Origin: Theileria orientalis strain Shintoku
Lineage: Eukaryota; Apicomplexa; Aconoidasida; Piroplasmida; Theileriidae
Direction: 5' to 3'
DNA: 64,000 bases
Assembly: GCF_000740895.1 (NCBI RefSeq)
Contig: NC_025262.1
Span: forward strand, 1,542,001-1,606,000
Positions within the stretch are counted from its first letter, which is position 1; every line of letters begins with the position of its first letter. Under the pieces are notes generated by a model. It was not told the origin of the DNA. It made no database searches and worked only from the letters and a program-made list of their open reading frames with translations. Shown here piece after piece: positions 54,684 to 64,000 of this stretch. Both the position numbers and the translations under genes were made by a program.

Positions 54684-54755
54684 GGTTTCGTAGTGTAGTG
54701 GCTATCACCGTGGACTTTGAATCCACTAACCCGGGTTCGAATCCCGGCGAAACCT
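54684..54755 (+). tRNA. trnQ-UUG: tRNA-Gln (anticodon TTG/UUG)
   Basis: A complete cloverleaf can be drawn. The acceptor stem is GGTTTCG paired with CGAAACC, followed by a T discriminator. The D arm contains TAGTGTAGTGGCTATCA. The anticodon stem GTGGA/TCCAC has the loop CTTTGAA, giving anticodon TTG. The T arm is CCGGGTTCGAATCCCGG with an exact 5-bp stem and a TTCGAAT loop. No intron and no encoded CCA. It reads CAA codons (and CAG by wobble), which are frequent in the Gln-rich proteins nearby. Confidence 0.97.
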
Positions 54756-55194
54756 ATTGAATTATTATACTTGGTTTGTTAGTTTTGTATTACTTATATC
54801 TGATGATAGCTGTTGTGCCTTATATCTTTCATAATAATGTATTTAATGTCTTGTGTAAGGATTTAATAAAAACCATTTAGACATTTAGTGAAATAAATAC
54901 ACATATTAAGTTTTCTACAATAAAATGTATATTTTAAAAGATGAATACATTAAAAAGCAGATAAAGATTTGATTGTATCCAGAAATTCAGATTCAGTCAG
55001 ATAAACTGTTTTACACAAAAAGGTCGGAGAATCGTGGTTTAAATGTGGAAATATATACTCCAAAATTATTAAAACTATTTCATGAACACACTAAAAGAAA
55101 GTTATCAATTTAATTATCAATAATAATTTAATATGATAGCAACGTACAGTAAACTCCTTTTCCTTAATTAATAAATTGTCCCGATGGCGAAAAC
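54756..55194. other. AT-rich intergenic region
   Basis: About 440 bp with no gene seen between tRNA-Gln and the tentative ORF at 55195. Confidence 0.4.
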
Positions 55195-55479
55195 CTATAA
55201 TAAAATATAATAAATAAATGTAGTTGAAATAAAAGTATTTAAATAAAATAAGACGATTGTACATGTACAATAGCCGTGAATGGTCAAGTGTGTTTTATCA
55301 GCTTCACTAACGTAGAAGCATTGATGAATTTCATCTGACAAGTATTGATATTTAGTAATGTTCCCCTTCGATATTAAATCGTGAGCCTCTTTTACCAACT
55401 CAGGAATAAAATTGTTAACTTCATCTAACAATAAAACATCTAAAATCGTAGTTGTTAATTCATTATTCGTATACAATAT
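55195..55479 (-). CDS. Tentative small ORF with C-terminal membrane segment
   Basis: An open frame of about 93 codons with no ATG; the listed start is a TTG. It encodes an acidic helical part (LDEVNNFIPELVKEAHDLIS) and ends in a hydrophobic tail with Cys (CTCTIVLFYL). A stop-containing ATG frame lies upstream and no phase-matching GT/AG pair was found to link them. It could be the 3' exon of a small gene on the minus strand. Confidence 0.3.
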   Translation of the reverse strand: MLYTNNELTTTILDVLLLDEVNNFIPELVKEAHDLISKGNITKYQYLSDEIHQCFYVSEADKTHLTIHGYCTCTIVLFYLNTFISTTFIYYILL

Positions 55480-55757
55480 TGTTGTTTAAGCTCATTTATG
55501 ATTAATATCTGTGTATAGAAATGTTTAAGAGTGTATCTAAGTGTAAATGAGTTACTTTGTTCGAGTGTGTTATTGATACTAAAGGAAGATATGATTGTCC
55601 TATAATATGAATTCAACCAAGATTCTGAGCTCATTTAAAATTAATTTGGTAATTGTAGTAAAAATATAAAACAATTAGTAAATTATATGGTTTGGTAGTT
55701 ACATTATACGTTGTGCCTGATAAGTGTTGGAGCCAGTATATGAATGTTTAAATATGG

Positions 55758-55982
55758 ATGGATAAATTTCAACTCAGGGCCAGGCTCTACCTGATTGTTT
55801 TGCTGCTCATTTTCGCTTCAATAACGTACGTTATGCTGTTGAGGCCCTTAATCTTTACTTCGTTCACTACCACTACACATTACCTGGATTCCTTGAAAGC
55901 GTCCGCTAAACTTACTGGATTCTTCTTTTTCCTGTTTTCGTTCGTGTTAATTGGAGTTGGATCCTATCTCATAGTATCATAA
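55758..55982 (+). CDS. Small two-pass membrane protein, 74 aa
   Basis: A single exon, ATG at 55758. Two hydrophobic helices (about residues 10-34 and 52-72) are separated by a short Thr-rich loop. The N-terminus is basic (MDKFQLRARL), which suggests a cytosolic N-terminus. The family is not recognised. It has its own AT-rich flanks and no overlap with other genes. The small size makes it uncertain. Confidence 0.5.
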   Translation: MDKFQLRARLYLIVLLLIFASITYVMLLRPLIFTSFTTTTHYLDSLKASAKLTGFFFFLFSFVLIGVGSYLIVS

Positions 55983-56297
55983 TTTTTTTAATTAAGCTTA
56001 ATGTGATGCCAAGTTAACGAATATATAATTACATGGAATTATATTATTTAAATTAAGTTAAACTATTGATTTCTAGGCATGTAGCTACTAAATCACTGTT
56101 TTGTTACTGATGAGAGGGATGCCTGGGATAATGGAAACATTGAGACTACGAGGATAAAACTGTTTGCACAAATGGAGTAAGTTGAATGGCAAATAAAATA
56201 AAATGTAGGATATTGAAGTCTGGTTAGTGATGCGATAAGGTGTTAACAACACAGTCGTCAGTGGTTGATGCGATAGTCTCGGGAAGCAGAAGTCGTC
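55983..56297. other. Intergenic region, no gene seen
   Basis: 315 bp between the two-pass protein and the end of a FAINT-type gene. No motif was found. Confidence 0.4.
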
Positions 56298-58586
56298 CTA
56301 CTCAATTATTATGTCGATAGTGTCCTGAGAATGAGAATCGTTGAAGACCTCGATCTTGCCGATGTACTGGGAGGCCCAGCCGTCGTCAGTGTTGACAAGG
56401 GCAAATAGAGGCCTGGACAGCAAGGGCACGTTGACGTCCACGGTTCCGTAGAAGGGCTTCCACATGGCCATGTGGATGAACTTGAAGTCGGAAACGTGGA
56501 GGCCACGGTCTAAATCGGCGATGATGTTTTCAGCAGACAGACTACTACAGAGGAGGATGTGCAAAGCAGTTTTGGTAACAGTGCTAAGCTGAGGAGGCTG
56601 TCTTCTCGGAGTGAGATGGGGAACGAGTTGAGCCATGCCAACGCCAGAATCCTGTGAGTCAGAGGGCGTGGGTTGCGCTATATCGCCCCTCTCGTCTTCG
56701 GAACTGAGTGAATCGATCTGCAGTGGAGCAGTGAGATCGGAAGCGGAGGTTCTGGTCCAGGAGCCGTTATCTTGCTTGCGATAGGAGGCGAGTCGGTTCA
56801 GGCCGGTAATTGACAACTGGCCTCCAGCACGGTTGTAACTGACGAGGAAAGCCTGGGGAATTTGATCGTCCCCTGACTTCCAAACAGTCGATCCTTCGAC
56901 CTTAACCTCGTTGCAGACGCTCCCCTTCTTAATAATGTACTCGACGTCGCCTAGGTTGTCGCCCTCCTTGACGGTGTACCTGGAGGTGTCGTTGGGAGTG
57001 GTGCCCTCGATCAAAATGGTGATTTCCTGAGGCTGTTCGCCTGGAGGTAGGGTTCTGCGCTGATCCCTGGACTTCGGAGCTTGTTGCTGAGGCTGGGGTG
57101 GTAGGGTAGTAGTGTGAATAGGCTTGGGTGCTTGGCTAGGAGTGGAAACAGGCTTGGGTTGAGTCAGTTCGGAGATGACGATGTCGTTCTCGTCGTCAGA
57201 GTCGAAAATTATGGTGGAGGCTCCAGAGGGATCTGCAGCGGAGGCACTAGCAGGAAGGGCGGCCTCTTCCCACTTGTCGTCAGCCACCTTGTTAAAGACC
57301 TTTGAAACGTCGTCAAGACCTTTGAAGATGGTTACCTTATCGGACTCAGCAACGACCTTTAGGCAATACTGGCTCTCATCGTCGGTTTTCCAAATGTCAA
57401 CCCACTCGTTGTTGAAAAGGCACCTGACGTGGTTGAACATAAATCCAGATTTAGCTGTAAACGTTCTAACACCGTTTTCGAGCTTGTTGGAGTAGAAGTA
57501 GCAGGTGTGCTCGTAGTTGATGTTGACAGACTTGGCGTTGACCTTGGTGATGTCAATTTCTTTCCAGGGTTGGCTCTTGGAGTCCTTCATGAAGACGCGC
57601 TTCTTATCGCCACTCATGTGAATGGAAATAGCCTTGGCGTCGTCGTTCATGGTGTCGACTTCGAGCTTTTCAGCATAATTGCTGAAGTCGCCAGCCCTCC
57701 AAATCTCAGCCTTGTCGTCCTTAACCATTTTGAAGGCGTTGTTGTCCTTGGGAGTATAGGTAATGATTTTGCCGTCCTTTTCGAAGTTAAACTTTCTGCC
57801 AGACTTAGTGTCGGACTTAAGGTTGATATCGATACCGTTTTTCTTCTTGGGCGGAGCTGAGGAACTGGGCGCTGGATCAGCTTTTTTGGCTGACTGACTA
57901 TCGCCAGAACCCTCGCCTGGCCATTTGCCGTCAGATCCCTTCTCAACCACCTTTTCAGTGCCGTCGGGTAAATGGATTGTTACTTTGTTGCCGTCGTTAA
58001 CGACCTTGGTCGAGAACTGGCTCTCATCATCAGTTTTCCAAAGCTCGATCTTGTTGTTGTTGACATATTTGTTGGCAGCGTTGAAGGCGAAGCCCTCCCG
58101 GGCTATAAATGTTCTGACGCCATTGTCAAGTGTGTTGGTGTAGAAATGGCTATTGGTGGGATAATCGACGTTAATTGACTTAGGAGTTACTTTCGATTTG
58201 TCAATTTCAGTCCAAGGCTTGCCGGTGCCACTTCTGATGAAAATCCTTGAGCTGTTTTCATCTAGGTAAACAGTGGCAGCTCTGCCGTCACCCATAGTTT
58301 CCACTTCCACCTTGGCGGAGAAGCTGGCATCGTCACTGGCCTCCCATATAGTGGTATTATCTTCCTTGAGGATTTTAAAACCGTGACCTTCCTTAGCGGT
58401 ATAGGTTGAAAATTGCTCGTCCTTTTTATATTCAAACTTGTCGGTGGACTTGGTGGCCGATTTTATGTTGAGATCCACGGGTTTTTTGGACTCGGCAGGC
58501 GGACCCGCATCGGGGTCAGTTAAAACAAATTTTTTCCAGAAAAGTAGGATATATACTAGCGATTTAAATACGATCCATATATACAT
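56298..58586 (-). CDS. FAINT (DUF529)-type secreted protein with duplicated module, 762 aa
   Basis: A single exon starting at an ATG. The N-terminus is hydrophobic (MYIWIVFKSLVYILLFWKKF) and could be a signal peptide or anchor; no clear cleavage site is seen. The chain contains two copies of a two-domain block. The first begins VDLNIKSATKS and the second IDINLKSDTKSGRK; each holds a YTxKExxxFK strand, the aromatic-rich VWxxxD segment (IWEASDD, IWRAGD) and a second half ending LWKTDDESQ or IWKTDDESQ. A Ser/Pro/Gln-rich linker follows (about residues 450-520), then a third FAINT copy (YTVKEGDNLGDV) and a distinct C-terminal domain without repeats (ADLDRGLHVSDFKF). Typical of proteins exported by piroplasms. 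Confidence 0.85.
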   Translation of the reverse strand: MYIWIVFKSLVYILLFWKKFVLTDPDAGPPAESKKPVDLNIKSATKSTDKFEYKKDEQFSTYTAKEGHGFKILKEDNTTIWEASDDASFSAKVEVETMGDGRAATVYLDENSSRIFIRSGTGKPWTEIDKSKVTPKSINVDYPTNSHFYTNTLDNGVRTFIAREGFAFNAANKYVNNNKIELWKTDDESQFSTKVVNDGNKVTIHLPDGTEKVVEKGSDGKWPGEGSGDSQSAKKADPAPSSSAPPKKKNGIDINLKSDTKSGRKFNFEKDGKIITYTPKDNNAFKMVKDDKAEIWRAGDFSNYAEKLEVDTMNDDAKAISIHMSGDKKRVFMKDSKSQPWKEIDITKVNAKSVNINYEHTCYFYSNKLENGVRTFTAKSGFMFNHVRCLFNNEWVDIWKTDDESQYCLKVVAESDKVTIFKGLDDVSKVFNKVADDKWEEAALPASASAADPSGASTIIFDSDDENDIVISELTQPKPVSTPSQAPKPIHTTTLPPQPQQQAPKSRDQRRTLPPGEQPQEITILIEGTTPNDTSRYTVKEGDNLGDVEYIIKKGSVCNEVKVEGSTVWKSGDDQIPQAFLVSYNRAGGQLSITGLNRLASYRKQDNGSWTRTSASDLTAPLQIDSLSSEDERGDIAQPTPSDSQDSGVGMAQLVPHLTPRRQPPQLSTVTKTALHILLCSSLSAENIIADLDRGLHVSDFKFIHMAMWKPFYGTVDVNVPLLSRPLFALVNTDDGWASQYIGKIEVFNDSHSQDTIDIIIE

Positions 58587-59188
58587 TTAAAATATTGACA
58601 ATGAGCGCCAATTTCGGCAATTTTCCAGTATGCATGGGGATGGGCCGAAAGAGTTGTCACCCAAAAGTGCGTAAAATCGCCCATCTTCCTATGCATGTGT
58701 AAATTGCACTGATCGGAAACGCCCTGATTTAAATAACGAAACTGGTATAAAGTCGATTTGGTTGAAATCTGAGGACTTCTTGGACGCTAGACAGTCGCCG
58801 AACACACCTGCAATTCACAGCAAACGTATAAGTGATGTGTACGGTGCATAAGTAGGTAATGTAAATCTTTAAAATACTAGATTGATTGCGAAGGCAATCC
58901 TAAAGCACAAGGACTATTTTACACAGTAACGCCGAAAAGCGTTACAACGTTAAAGCTGCACTCTGGTCGTTGGGCTCGAACGACTTTAAAAATCGCAGGA
59001 CCAGAAACATATTTAAACACTCCGCAGCGTCAAAAACTGCACAGGACGAGCGGTCTGACTCAGCCATGAAATCCTAAGTCAAGGAGACCAGGCCGTGTTG
59101 ACACCCAATATCAACCTGTTTTTCATTCTCCGTTACCGTGAGCACTAGCGAGTTTAGCATTATAATGATTAACAGCAGCAGTGTTGGC
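58587..59188. other. Intergenic region between two FAINT-type genes
   Basis: 602 bp that must hold the promoter of the 762-aa gene and the 3' region of the 1598-aa gene. GC-richer than most gaps. No motif or gene was recognised. Confidence 0.4.
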
Positions 59189-62100
59189 TCAAGAATGAGG
59201 TGGAGCTCCGTTTCTAAGCTGAGTTTGCCCGGCCTGAGCCGGCTGTGCCTGGGCAGAATGCCGAGCTTTACTCCTTTTGGGAGTTGCGTGGGCCTGTTGA
59301 CCTTGAGCATGATGAACTGGCTGCTGCTGGTATGCTGTATGAGCGCCTGGATACTGCTGAGCCACACCTTGCTGTTGGACTCCCGGGTATTGCTGTTGTT
59401 GCTGATATGCAGGAAATTGCTGTTGCTGCTGATATGCCGGAAATTGCTGTTGCTGCTGATATGCCGGAAATTGCTGTTGCTGCTGATACATTTGTTGTTG
59501 GTACTGCTGCTGCTGATACATTTGTTGCTGTAACCGCTGTTGCTGCTGGTAAGCCTGTTGCTGCTGTAGTTGCTGTTGTTGGTACTGCTGTTGTTGGTAC
59601 TGAAGTTGTTGTTGCGACTGTTGCTGCTGGTAAGCCTGTTGTTGAGCAGAAGTTGGTTGAGTCTGGGCTGGCTGCTGAGCCACAACCTGCTGACCGGCTG
59701 TATGGGCGGTTTGCTGTTGTGACCCGCCAGCGACCTGAGCCTGTTGACCAGCAGCTGTAGTTGCTGTAGGACCTGCCTGAACAGTATAACCGGCGGCTGC
59801 TAGAGCGGCTTGATACTGTTGCATGGTCATATAAGTATAAACCACAGTACCTTGCGCAGTCATAACGGGAACTATATAAAGCTGAGCAGCAGTAGCCTGA
59901 GCAGGTTGCTGTTGTTGGGCAGTAGCCTGAGCAGGTTGCTGTTGTTGAGCAGCGGTCTGAGCTGGTTGCTGTTGAGCAGCAGGAGTCTGAGCAGCTTGCT
60001 GTTGAGCAGCAGGAGTCTGAGGAGCTGCTGGAGCCGGCTGCTGCTGTGCTGGCACTGCAATTTGAGCAGCGGGAGCCTGGTAACCGGGCTGTAGAGGCGG
60101 GACGAGGCCGTTTGCTGTTGTGGCAGCTGGCTGCTGAGCCTGTGCCGCAGGTTGAGCAGTGGCTGTAGCAGGTGTAGCAACTGGTTGAGCAGGTGTAGCC
60201 ACTGGTTGAGCAGGTGTAGCCACTGGTTGGGCGGGTGTAGCAACTGGTTGGGCAGTGGCTGTAGCAGGCGTAGCAACTGGCTGGGCTGTTGGTGCAGCAG
60301 GTGAAGCAACTGGTTGAGCAGTGGCTTGAGCAGGCGTAGCAACTGGTTGAGCAGTGGCCACAGCAGGTGTAGCAGCAGCTGTTTGCTCTGACGGCTTCAC
60401 GCTTGGGTCAGCAGGAGTCGCGTCATGAAGACGCATATCATCGTCGGACACAATATCTGGAGTTCGTTCCTGAGTCGATGGGACAACTTGGGCCTGCGGT
60501 TGTGGTTCGTCTGGAGTTCCTGAAGGCGGCTGTGAGCTAGGAGTGTGTTGCTGGTCTTCAGGGGACGAAGTTGCAGAGGTTGCGGGCGTCTGTGCAGGTG
60601 TGGTGGCACTGGCGCCCTCTGTTTGCGATACATCTTGGTCAGCACTCGGAGTCGCTTTAGAAGCGTCGACGTCTACTTTAGTTGAAGTGGTTCGATCGTC
60701 TGATTCCTGTGCTGTTTTATCTGCGGATTGCGTGTCAGCAGAAACCTTTTCTGATTGTGATGTCGGTTCCTCGGAAGCGGAGGCGGACTGTGGCTGTTCA
60801 GGTTCTTTTTCAGGAGTTTCGGTTTTAGTCTTTTCTTCTGGTTCAGCTTGAGCTGTCTGTTCTGGAGCAGGAGAAGCCTCCTTAGAGACTTCTTTTGTTA
60901 AATCGGGAGATTGAGCTATTGGTGTTTCAGCTGCTGGTTTGGCGGCTGGAGTAGATTCTGGAGGAGCTTTAGGCTCGGCTTCATCTGCTGGTTTGGCTTC
61001 CGGGGCAGGTTCTGGTTGAGTCTCTACTTTGGCTTCCGGGGCAGGTTCGGTCTTAGGTTCTGCTGGGGTAGCCTCAGCTACAGGTTTAGGCTTGTCAAGA
61101 TCCGCTGGTTGTTTAGCAGTGTCTGCCACTCCCGCTTCTTTGGGGCAAGAGTCTGTACCCTTGACCTCTGCGGCCTTGGCACTTGTTTCTGCATCCTTAG
61201 AACCTGATTCTGGTTGCTTATCTTTATCGGTTTCGGGTTCAACTGCCGGTGATTCCTTAGCTTTATCAGTCGTCTCGGAACTAGCTTCTGCTTCCTTGCC
61301 GACATCAGTTTTTTGGTCACTAGAATCTGTTTTATGTTTACCGTCTTCAGCTTTTTGGTCGCTAGAATCTGTTTTAGGTTTACCTTCTTCAGCATTTTTG
61401 TCAGAAGAATCAGATTTTGGTTTACCCTCTTCCTCATCGTCTTCGTCCACAAAAACGATATCATCAAAAGTTGTAGTAGCCTTGGGCGGAGTAGCCTTCG
61501 CTTCTTCACCCTCACTCGCTTTACCAGAGACTAAAACTTGAGTTTGTTGATCTCCTGACCCATCTGCTCCTTCCACTTGTTCAATTGTTTCTGAAGCTGA
61601 ATCACCAGCTTGAGCACCTTCATGTGACTGGGCGGCTTGTTGAGCCTGGACTTGCTTTTTAGCTGCGGAGAGATCAATTAGGGACCTGGATTGTCCAATT
61701 ACTAAGGCGATGGTTGTGTCTCTTAAATAACCAATTATCCTGGGATAGTTCTTGCCATATTTCGATTCATTGTGTATCCATACAGAAATACCGTGGTATT
61801 TAATCTCTCTGCACTGAACTCCTATTTTTAACTCGAATATAAACTGGTCGTCGTTCTCGCTATTGTCACGCACCTCGTACTGACTCGCGTTTATCTCGAC
61901 GCTGTTCGTGTTGTCTATCGGATCAAACGAGTAGAATCGAATGAACAGGGGCCTGCATAGCCAATCCCCATCAGCTTGCCTTTCGTAAACGAATGGCACA
62001 GATAGGAACACGAAGACCTTACGTGTGTGCCTGTACGAGATCCTCGACGGATACTTGGCCCCGTGCACGTCGTAGTAGTATTTCCACACAGTACTGTTGT

Positions 62101-63985
62101 CGAAAGTGACCAAGTTACATTTTGTCCCTGCTCTTATGTCGTAGTTAAATACATCCTTGCATGGACTCGTGACCAAAAGCGAGTTATGTGGAATGTCGAT
62201 CGACTTCTCGGCATCAGAAGGATCGACCATAAGTAACTTGAACTCTGGTGGGAAGTCTTCAGTCTTAAGGGGCTGCAGTCCACTTGCCGAATGCTGAGGC
62301 ATATTAGTGTCTTGCTGGGCTTCGGTGGGCGCACCTTCATCTTGTGGAAGCGGCTTCGGCACGAAAAGCTTTGTGCTAACTTCTGGGCTTTTAGGATCAG
62401 GGACAATTTTGTAGTCAGGGTCCGCTTCATCGTCGTCATCGTCCTCCGGCTCTTCACTTTCGTGGAAAAACACTCTCATACTTGGTTTCCCTTCAGTATC
62501 GGTTTCAATAACTACCTTGTGCGAGTATACTGGATCCGGAGGCGGTTTCCCCTCCTCCACTTTAACTTCGGGGGGCCATACGGCCTTCGAATTCCTCCAG
62601 ATCTTGTCAATTAAGAACCCAGATCTGCATATATATTTTTCACGACGTTTCTTCTCATTTATTTTGTATATAATCTCGGGAGTTGAGTGCTTGACATTGA
62701 CGTTAGCTTCAATTAAGTATACGACAAACACTTCAGGCTCGGGTTCGAATGTTATGTTAGACACCTCTCCATTTATGTGATGAATGAGAGCCCTTTCCTC
62801 GTTAATGATTTGCACCTTGTTCGCATAGAGCGACTTGTCGAGTGTGTGCCAAATGATGCTTCTGTGCTGTCTAACTAGTTTAAACAGGTATGCGTATTTA
62901 GCAGTGTAAGTTTCAGTTTTTCCCCTTCTCAAGTAAGAGTATCTATAGTTGTTCTCTCTGAGGTCAATCCGGAGCGCCAGGGGGTACTTGTTTGACACTG
63001 ACGGGCTTATGAGCCTGTGTACATGTTGTGCCAACTTTTCGCACTCCTCCTTCAAATCGTTTAAGTCTTTCGTAAACCTAGCTACCAAGTCCACCAATTC
63101 CGCCTTATCTTTAGTCTCGAGTTCTTGTCTCAACTTCTTTTCTTCTTCTTCTTTATCCCGAAGATATTCTGATTCCTCGGGGGTTGACACTATTTTAGGA
63201 AACACTTCTTTAGTTCCTTCTTCCTTAGGGCCTTCAGTTCCACTTCCCTGTTGTTCTTGAACCTCACCTTTAGGGCCTCCTTCGCTTAAAGCTTCGCCTT
63301 TTGGGCCTCCTTCAGTTGTATCATCTCCTTTGGGGCCTCCATCAGTTGAATCTTCACCTTTGGGGCCTCCATGAGTTGTGTCATCGCCTTTCGGTCCTCC
63401 ATCTTCACCTTTCGGCCAACTTTCAGAAGAATCAAATTCTTTAGACTGAGAACCTTCGGCTGAATCGGCTACCACAGGGGGAATATGTGTTGCAGTGGAA
63501 GCAGGCGCGGCAAATGAACTAAGATCAATTGACTCAACTGTTGTAACAGTGAAGGATCTTGAACCTTCACTAGATACGACACTAGAACCACTGGGACTAC
63601 CGGCGCTACTGGAAGAACTAGTGGCACCGGGACTAGCTGTACTACTGGAAGCACTAGTGCCACTGGAACCAGCTGAATCAGCACTGGTAGCACCAGTGCC
63701 ACTGGAACCAGCTGAATCAGCACTGGGTGGACCAGGGGAGTGAACTGGAGCAGGCACGGAACTTTCAGAGTCAGAAGGGGAAGACGAGGCGGAAGGTAGC
63801 GGTATAGAAACTATAGTACCTGAATCTGGAGGAGATGTCTCTTCTGGCGGGTTGTTGTTGTTGTTATTTATCTGGTTAACAACATCATATCGGCTAGATA
63901 CCTCACTGTTTGAAAATGCTGGGCTTAAATTAAAAAATACTAACGCATATAAAAAAAGTAAATTAAACAAATTCCCAAAGTTCAT
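59189..63985 (-). CDS. Large secreted Pro/Gln-rich FAINT-type protein, 1598 aa (SVSP-like)
   Basis: A single exon from an ATG at 63985. The signal peptide is clear (MNFGNLFNLLFLYALVFFNL, cleaved near AFS). A Ser/Thr/Gly/Pro-rich stretch (about 50-150) precedes a repeat of GGPKGDD/GGPKGED units (about 200-250), then a Glu-rich coiled part and a folded region with FAINT-like segments (TYTAKYAYLFKLV, VWPPEVKV, SVWIHNESKYGKNYP). The second half is Glu/Lys/Pro/Ala-rich, then Gln/Pro/Ala/Thr-rich, with runs such as QQQQFPAYQ. A signal peptide plus a Pro/Gln-rich half and FAINT domain is the layout of the subtelomeric variable secreted proteins of Theileria. Whether this locus is subtelomeric cannot be told. 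The very C-terminus is basic. Confidence 0.85.
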   Translation of the reverse strand: MNFGNLFNLLFLYALVFFNLSPAFSNSEVSSRYDVVNQINNNNNNPPEETSPPDSGTIVSIPLPSASSSPSDSESSVPAPVHSPGPPSADSAGSSGTGATSADSAGSSGTSASSSTASPGATSSSSSAGSPSGSSVVSSEGSRSFTVTTVESIDLSSFAAPASTATHIPPVVADSAEGSQSKEFDSSESWPKGEDGGPKGDDTTHGGPKGEDSTDGGPKGDDTTEGGPKGEALSEGGPKGEVQEQQGSGTEGPKEEGTKEVFPKIVSTPEESEYLRDKEEEEKKLRQELETKDKAELVDLVARFTKDLNDLKEECEKLAQHVHRLISPSVSNKYPLALRIDLRENNYRYSYLRRGKTETYTAKYAYLFKLVRQHRSIIWHTLDKSLYANKVQIINEERALIHHINGEVSNITFEPEPEVFVVYLIEANVNVKHSTPEIIYKINEKKRREKYICRSGFLIDKIWRNSKAVWPPEVKVEEGKPPPDPVYSHKVVIETDTEGKPSMRVFFHESEEPEDDDDDEADPDYKIVPDPKSPEVSTKLFVPKPLPQDEGAPTEAQQDTNMPQHSASGLQPLKTEDFPPEFKLLMVDPSDAEKSIDIPHNSLLVTSPCKDVFNYDIRAGTKCNLVTFDNSTVWKYYYDVHGAKYPSRISYRHTRKVFVFLSVPFVYERQADGDWLCRPLFIRFYSFDPIDNTNSVEINASQYEVRDNSENDDQFIFELKIGVQCREIKYHGISVWIHNESKYGKNYPRIIGYLRDTTIALVIGQSRSLIDLSAAKKQVQAQQAAQSHEGAQAGDSASETIEQVEGADGSGDQQTQVLVSGKASEGEEAKATPPKATTTFDDIVFVDEDDEEEGKPKSDSSDKNAEEGKPKTDSSDQKAEDGKHKTDSSDQKTDVGKEAEASSETTDKAKESPAVEPETDKDKQPESGSKDAETSAKAAEVKGTDSCPKEAGVADTAKQPADLDKPKPVAEATPAEPKTEPAPEAKVETQPEPAPEAKPADEAEPKAPPESTPAAKPAAETPIAQSPDLTKEVSKEASPAPEQTAQAEPEEKTKTETPEKEPEQPQSASASEEPTSQSEKVSADTQSADKTAQESDDRTTSTKVDVDASKATPSADQDVSQTEGASATTPAQTPATSATSSPEDQQHTPSSQPPSGTPDEPQPQAQVVPSTQERTPDIVSDDDMRLHDATPADPSVKPSEQTAAATPAVATAQPVATPAQATAQPVASPAAPTAQPVATPATATAQPVATPAQPVATPAQPVATPAQPVATPATATAQPAAQAQQPAATTANGLVPPLQPGYQAPAAQIAVPAQQQPAPAAPQTPAAQQQAAQTPAAQQQPAQTAAQQQQPAQATAQQQQPAQATAAQLYIVPVMTAQGTVVYTYMTMQQYQAALAAAGYTVQAGPTATTAAGQQAQVAGGSQQQTAHTAGQQVVAQQPAQTQPTSAQQQAYQQQQSQQQLQYQQQQYQQQQLQQQQAYQQQQRLQQQMYQQQQYQQQMYQQQQQFPAYQQQQQFPAYQQQQQFPAYQQQQQYPGVQQQGVAQQYPGAHTAYQQQPVHHAQGQQAHATPKRSKARHSAQAQPAQAGQTQLRNGAPPHS
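59390..59660. repeat. Gln-coding repeats (CTGTTG-rich)
   Basis: Tandem and interspersed copies of a unit of about 30 bp encoding QQQFPAYQQQ (four copies at about 59390-59480), and longer Gln/Tyr-rich runs to about 59660, all in the frame of the 1598-aa gene. Confidence 0.85.
60130..60380. repeat. Coding repeats (Thr/Ala/Gln/Pro/Val)
   Basis: Repeated units encoding AQPVATPA in about ten copies with small variations, on the minus strand, in frame with the 1598-aa gene. Confidence 0.85.
63260..63420. repeat. Coding repeats (GGPKG-type)
   Basis: About six tandem copies of a unit encoding GGPKGDDTT or GGPKGEDST (27-30 bp), on the minus strand, in frame with the 1598-aa gene. Confidence 0.85.
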
Positions 63986-64000
63986 TCAAATTGCTGTTTA

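Noticed and set aside
59138..60094. Plus-strand Leu/Val/Ala-rich frames opposite the 1598-aa gene
   Set aside because: They are mirror translations of Gln/Ala/Pro codon repeats.

Overview
This window is nuclear DNA of an apicomplexan piroplasm, most likely Theileria, and the composition and gene content point to the T. orientalis lineage. Four features support this. Genes are packed tightly with very small introns, many of 20-60 bp. The genes are apicomplexan in type: ARO with an MGNxCC acylation site, adenosylhomocysteinase carrying the internal insertion typical of apicomplexan forms, and a Tic22-like candidate. Several large secreted proteins are built from repeats that look like the Theileria/Babesia FAINT (DUF529) domain. 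Coding DNA is GC-richer than expected for T. parva or T. annulata. The species is inferred, not proven.

Layout. 1-5.5 kb, plus strand: a 3' gene end, adenosylhomocysteinase, a Tic22-like protein, and a six-exon coiled-coil protein. 5.8-8.4 kb, minus: an 11-exon GWT1/PIG-W gene of GPI-anchor synthesis. 8.6-10.2 kb: eIF3j (plus) and a small protein (minus) whose stop codons overlap. 10.6-39.7 kb is an unbroken run of minus-strand genes: a repeat-rich 1168-aa membrane protein, histone H3, a small secreted p23-like protein, an RRM-like protein, two FAINT-type secreted proteins, a BFR1-like coiled-coil protein, AP-2 alpha adaptin, a longin R-SNARE, the Aquarius spliceosomal helicase, and a 744-aa helical protein. 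39.9-41.4 kb, plus: GET3. 41.7-53.1 kb, minus: ARO, a 72-aa ORF, a CDK9/12-like kinase, a C2/coiled-coil protein, methionyl-tRNA synthetase (possibly joined to an upstream longin-like reading frame), and a small secreted helical protein. 53.9-64 kb: a doubtful small ORF, tRNA-Gln(UUG), a 2-TM protein (plus), and two large FAINT-type secreted proteins (minus).

Themes. There is a membrane-traffic and GPI set (GWT1, AP-2 alpha, R-SNARE, GET3, ARO), an RNA and translation set (Aquarius, eIF3j, MetRS, CDK9/12-like kinase, tRNA-Gln), and a parasite-specific exported/surface set (four FAINT-type proteins, the p23-like protein and others). Multi-exon models were joined by hand from GT/AG sites and reading-frame phase. 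For every gene where exon coordinates are listed, the summed coding length is a multiple of three. No fully new system was identified. The most unusual items are a 50-bp perfect palindrome between two FAINT genes, a splice-compatible fusion upstream of MetRS, GET3 without its zinc CxxC, and adenosylhomocysteinase with an altered NIGHFD catalytic loop.
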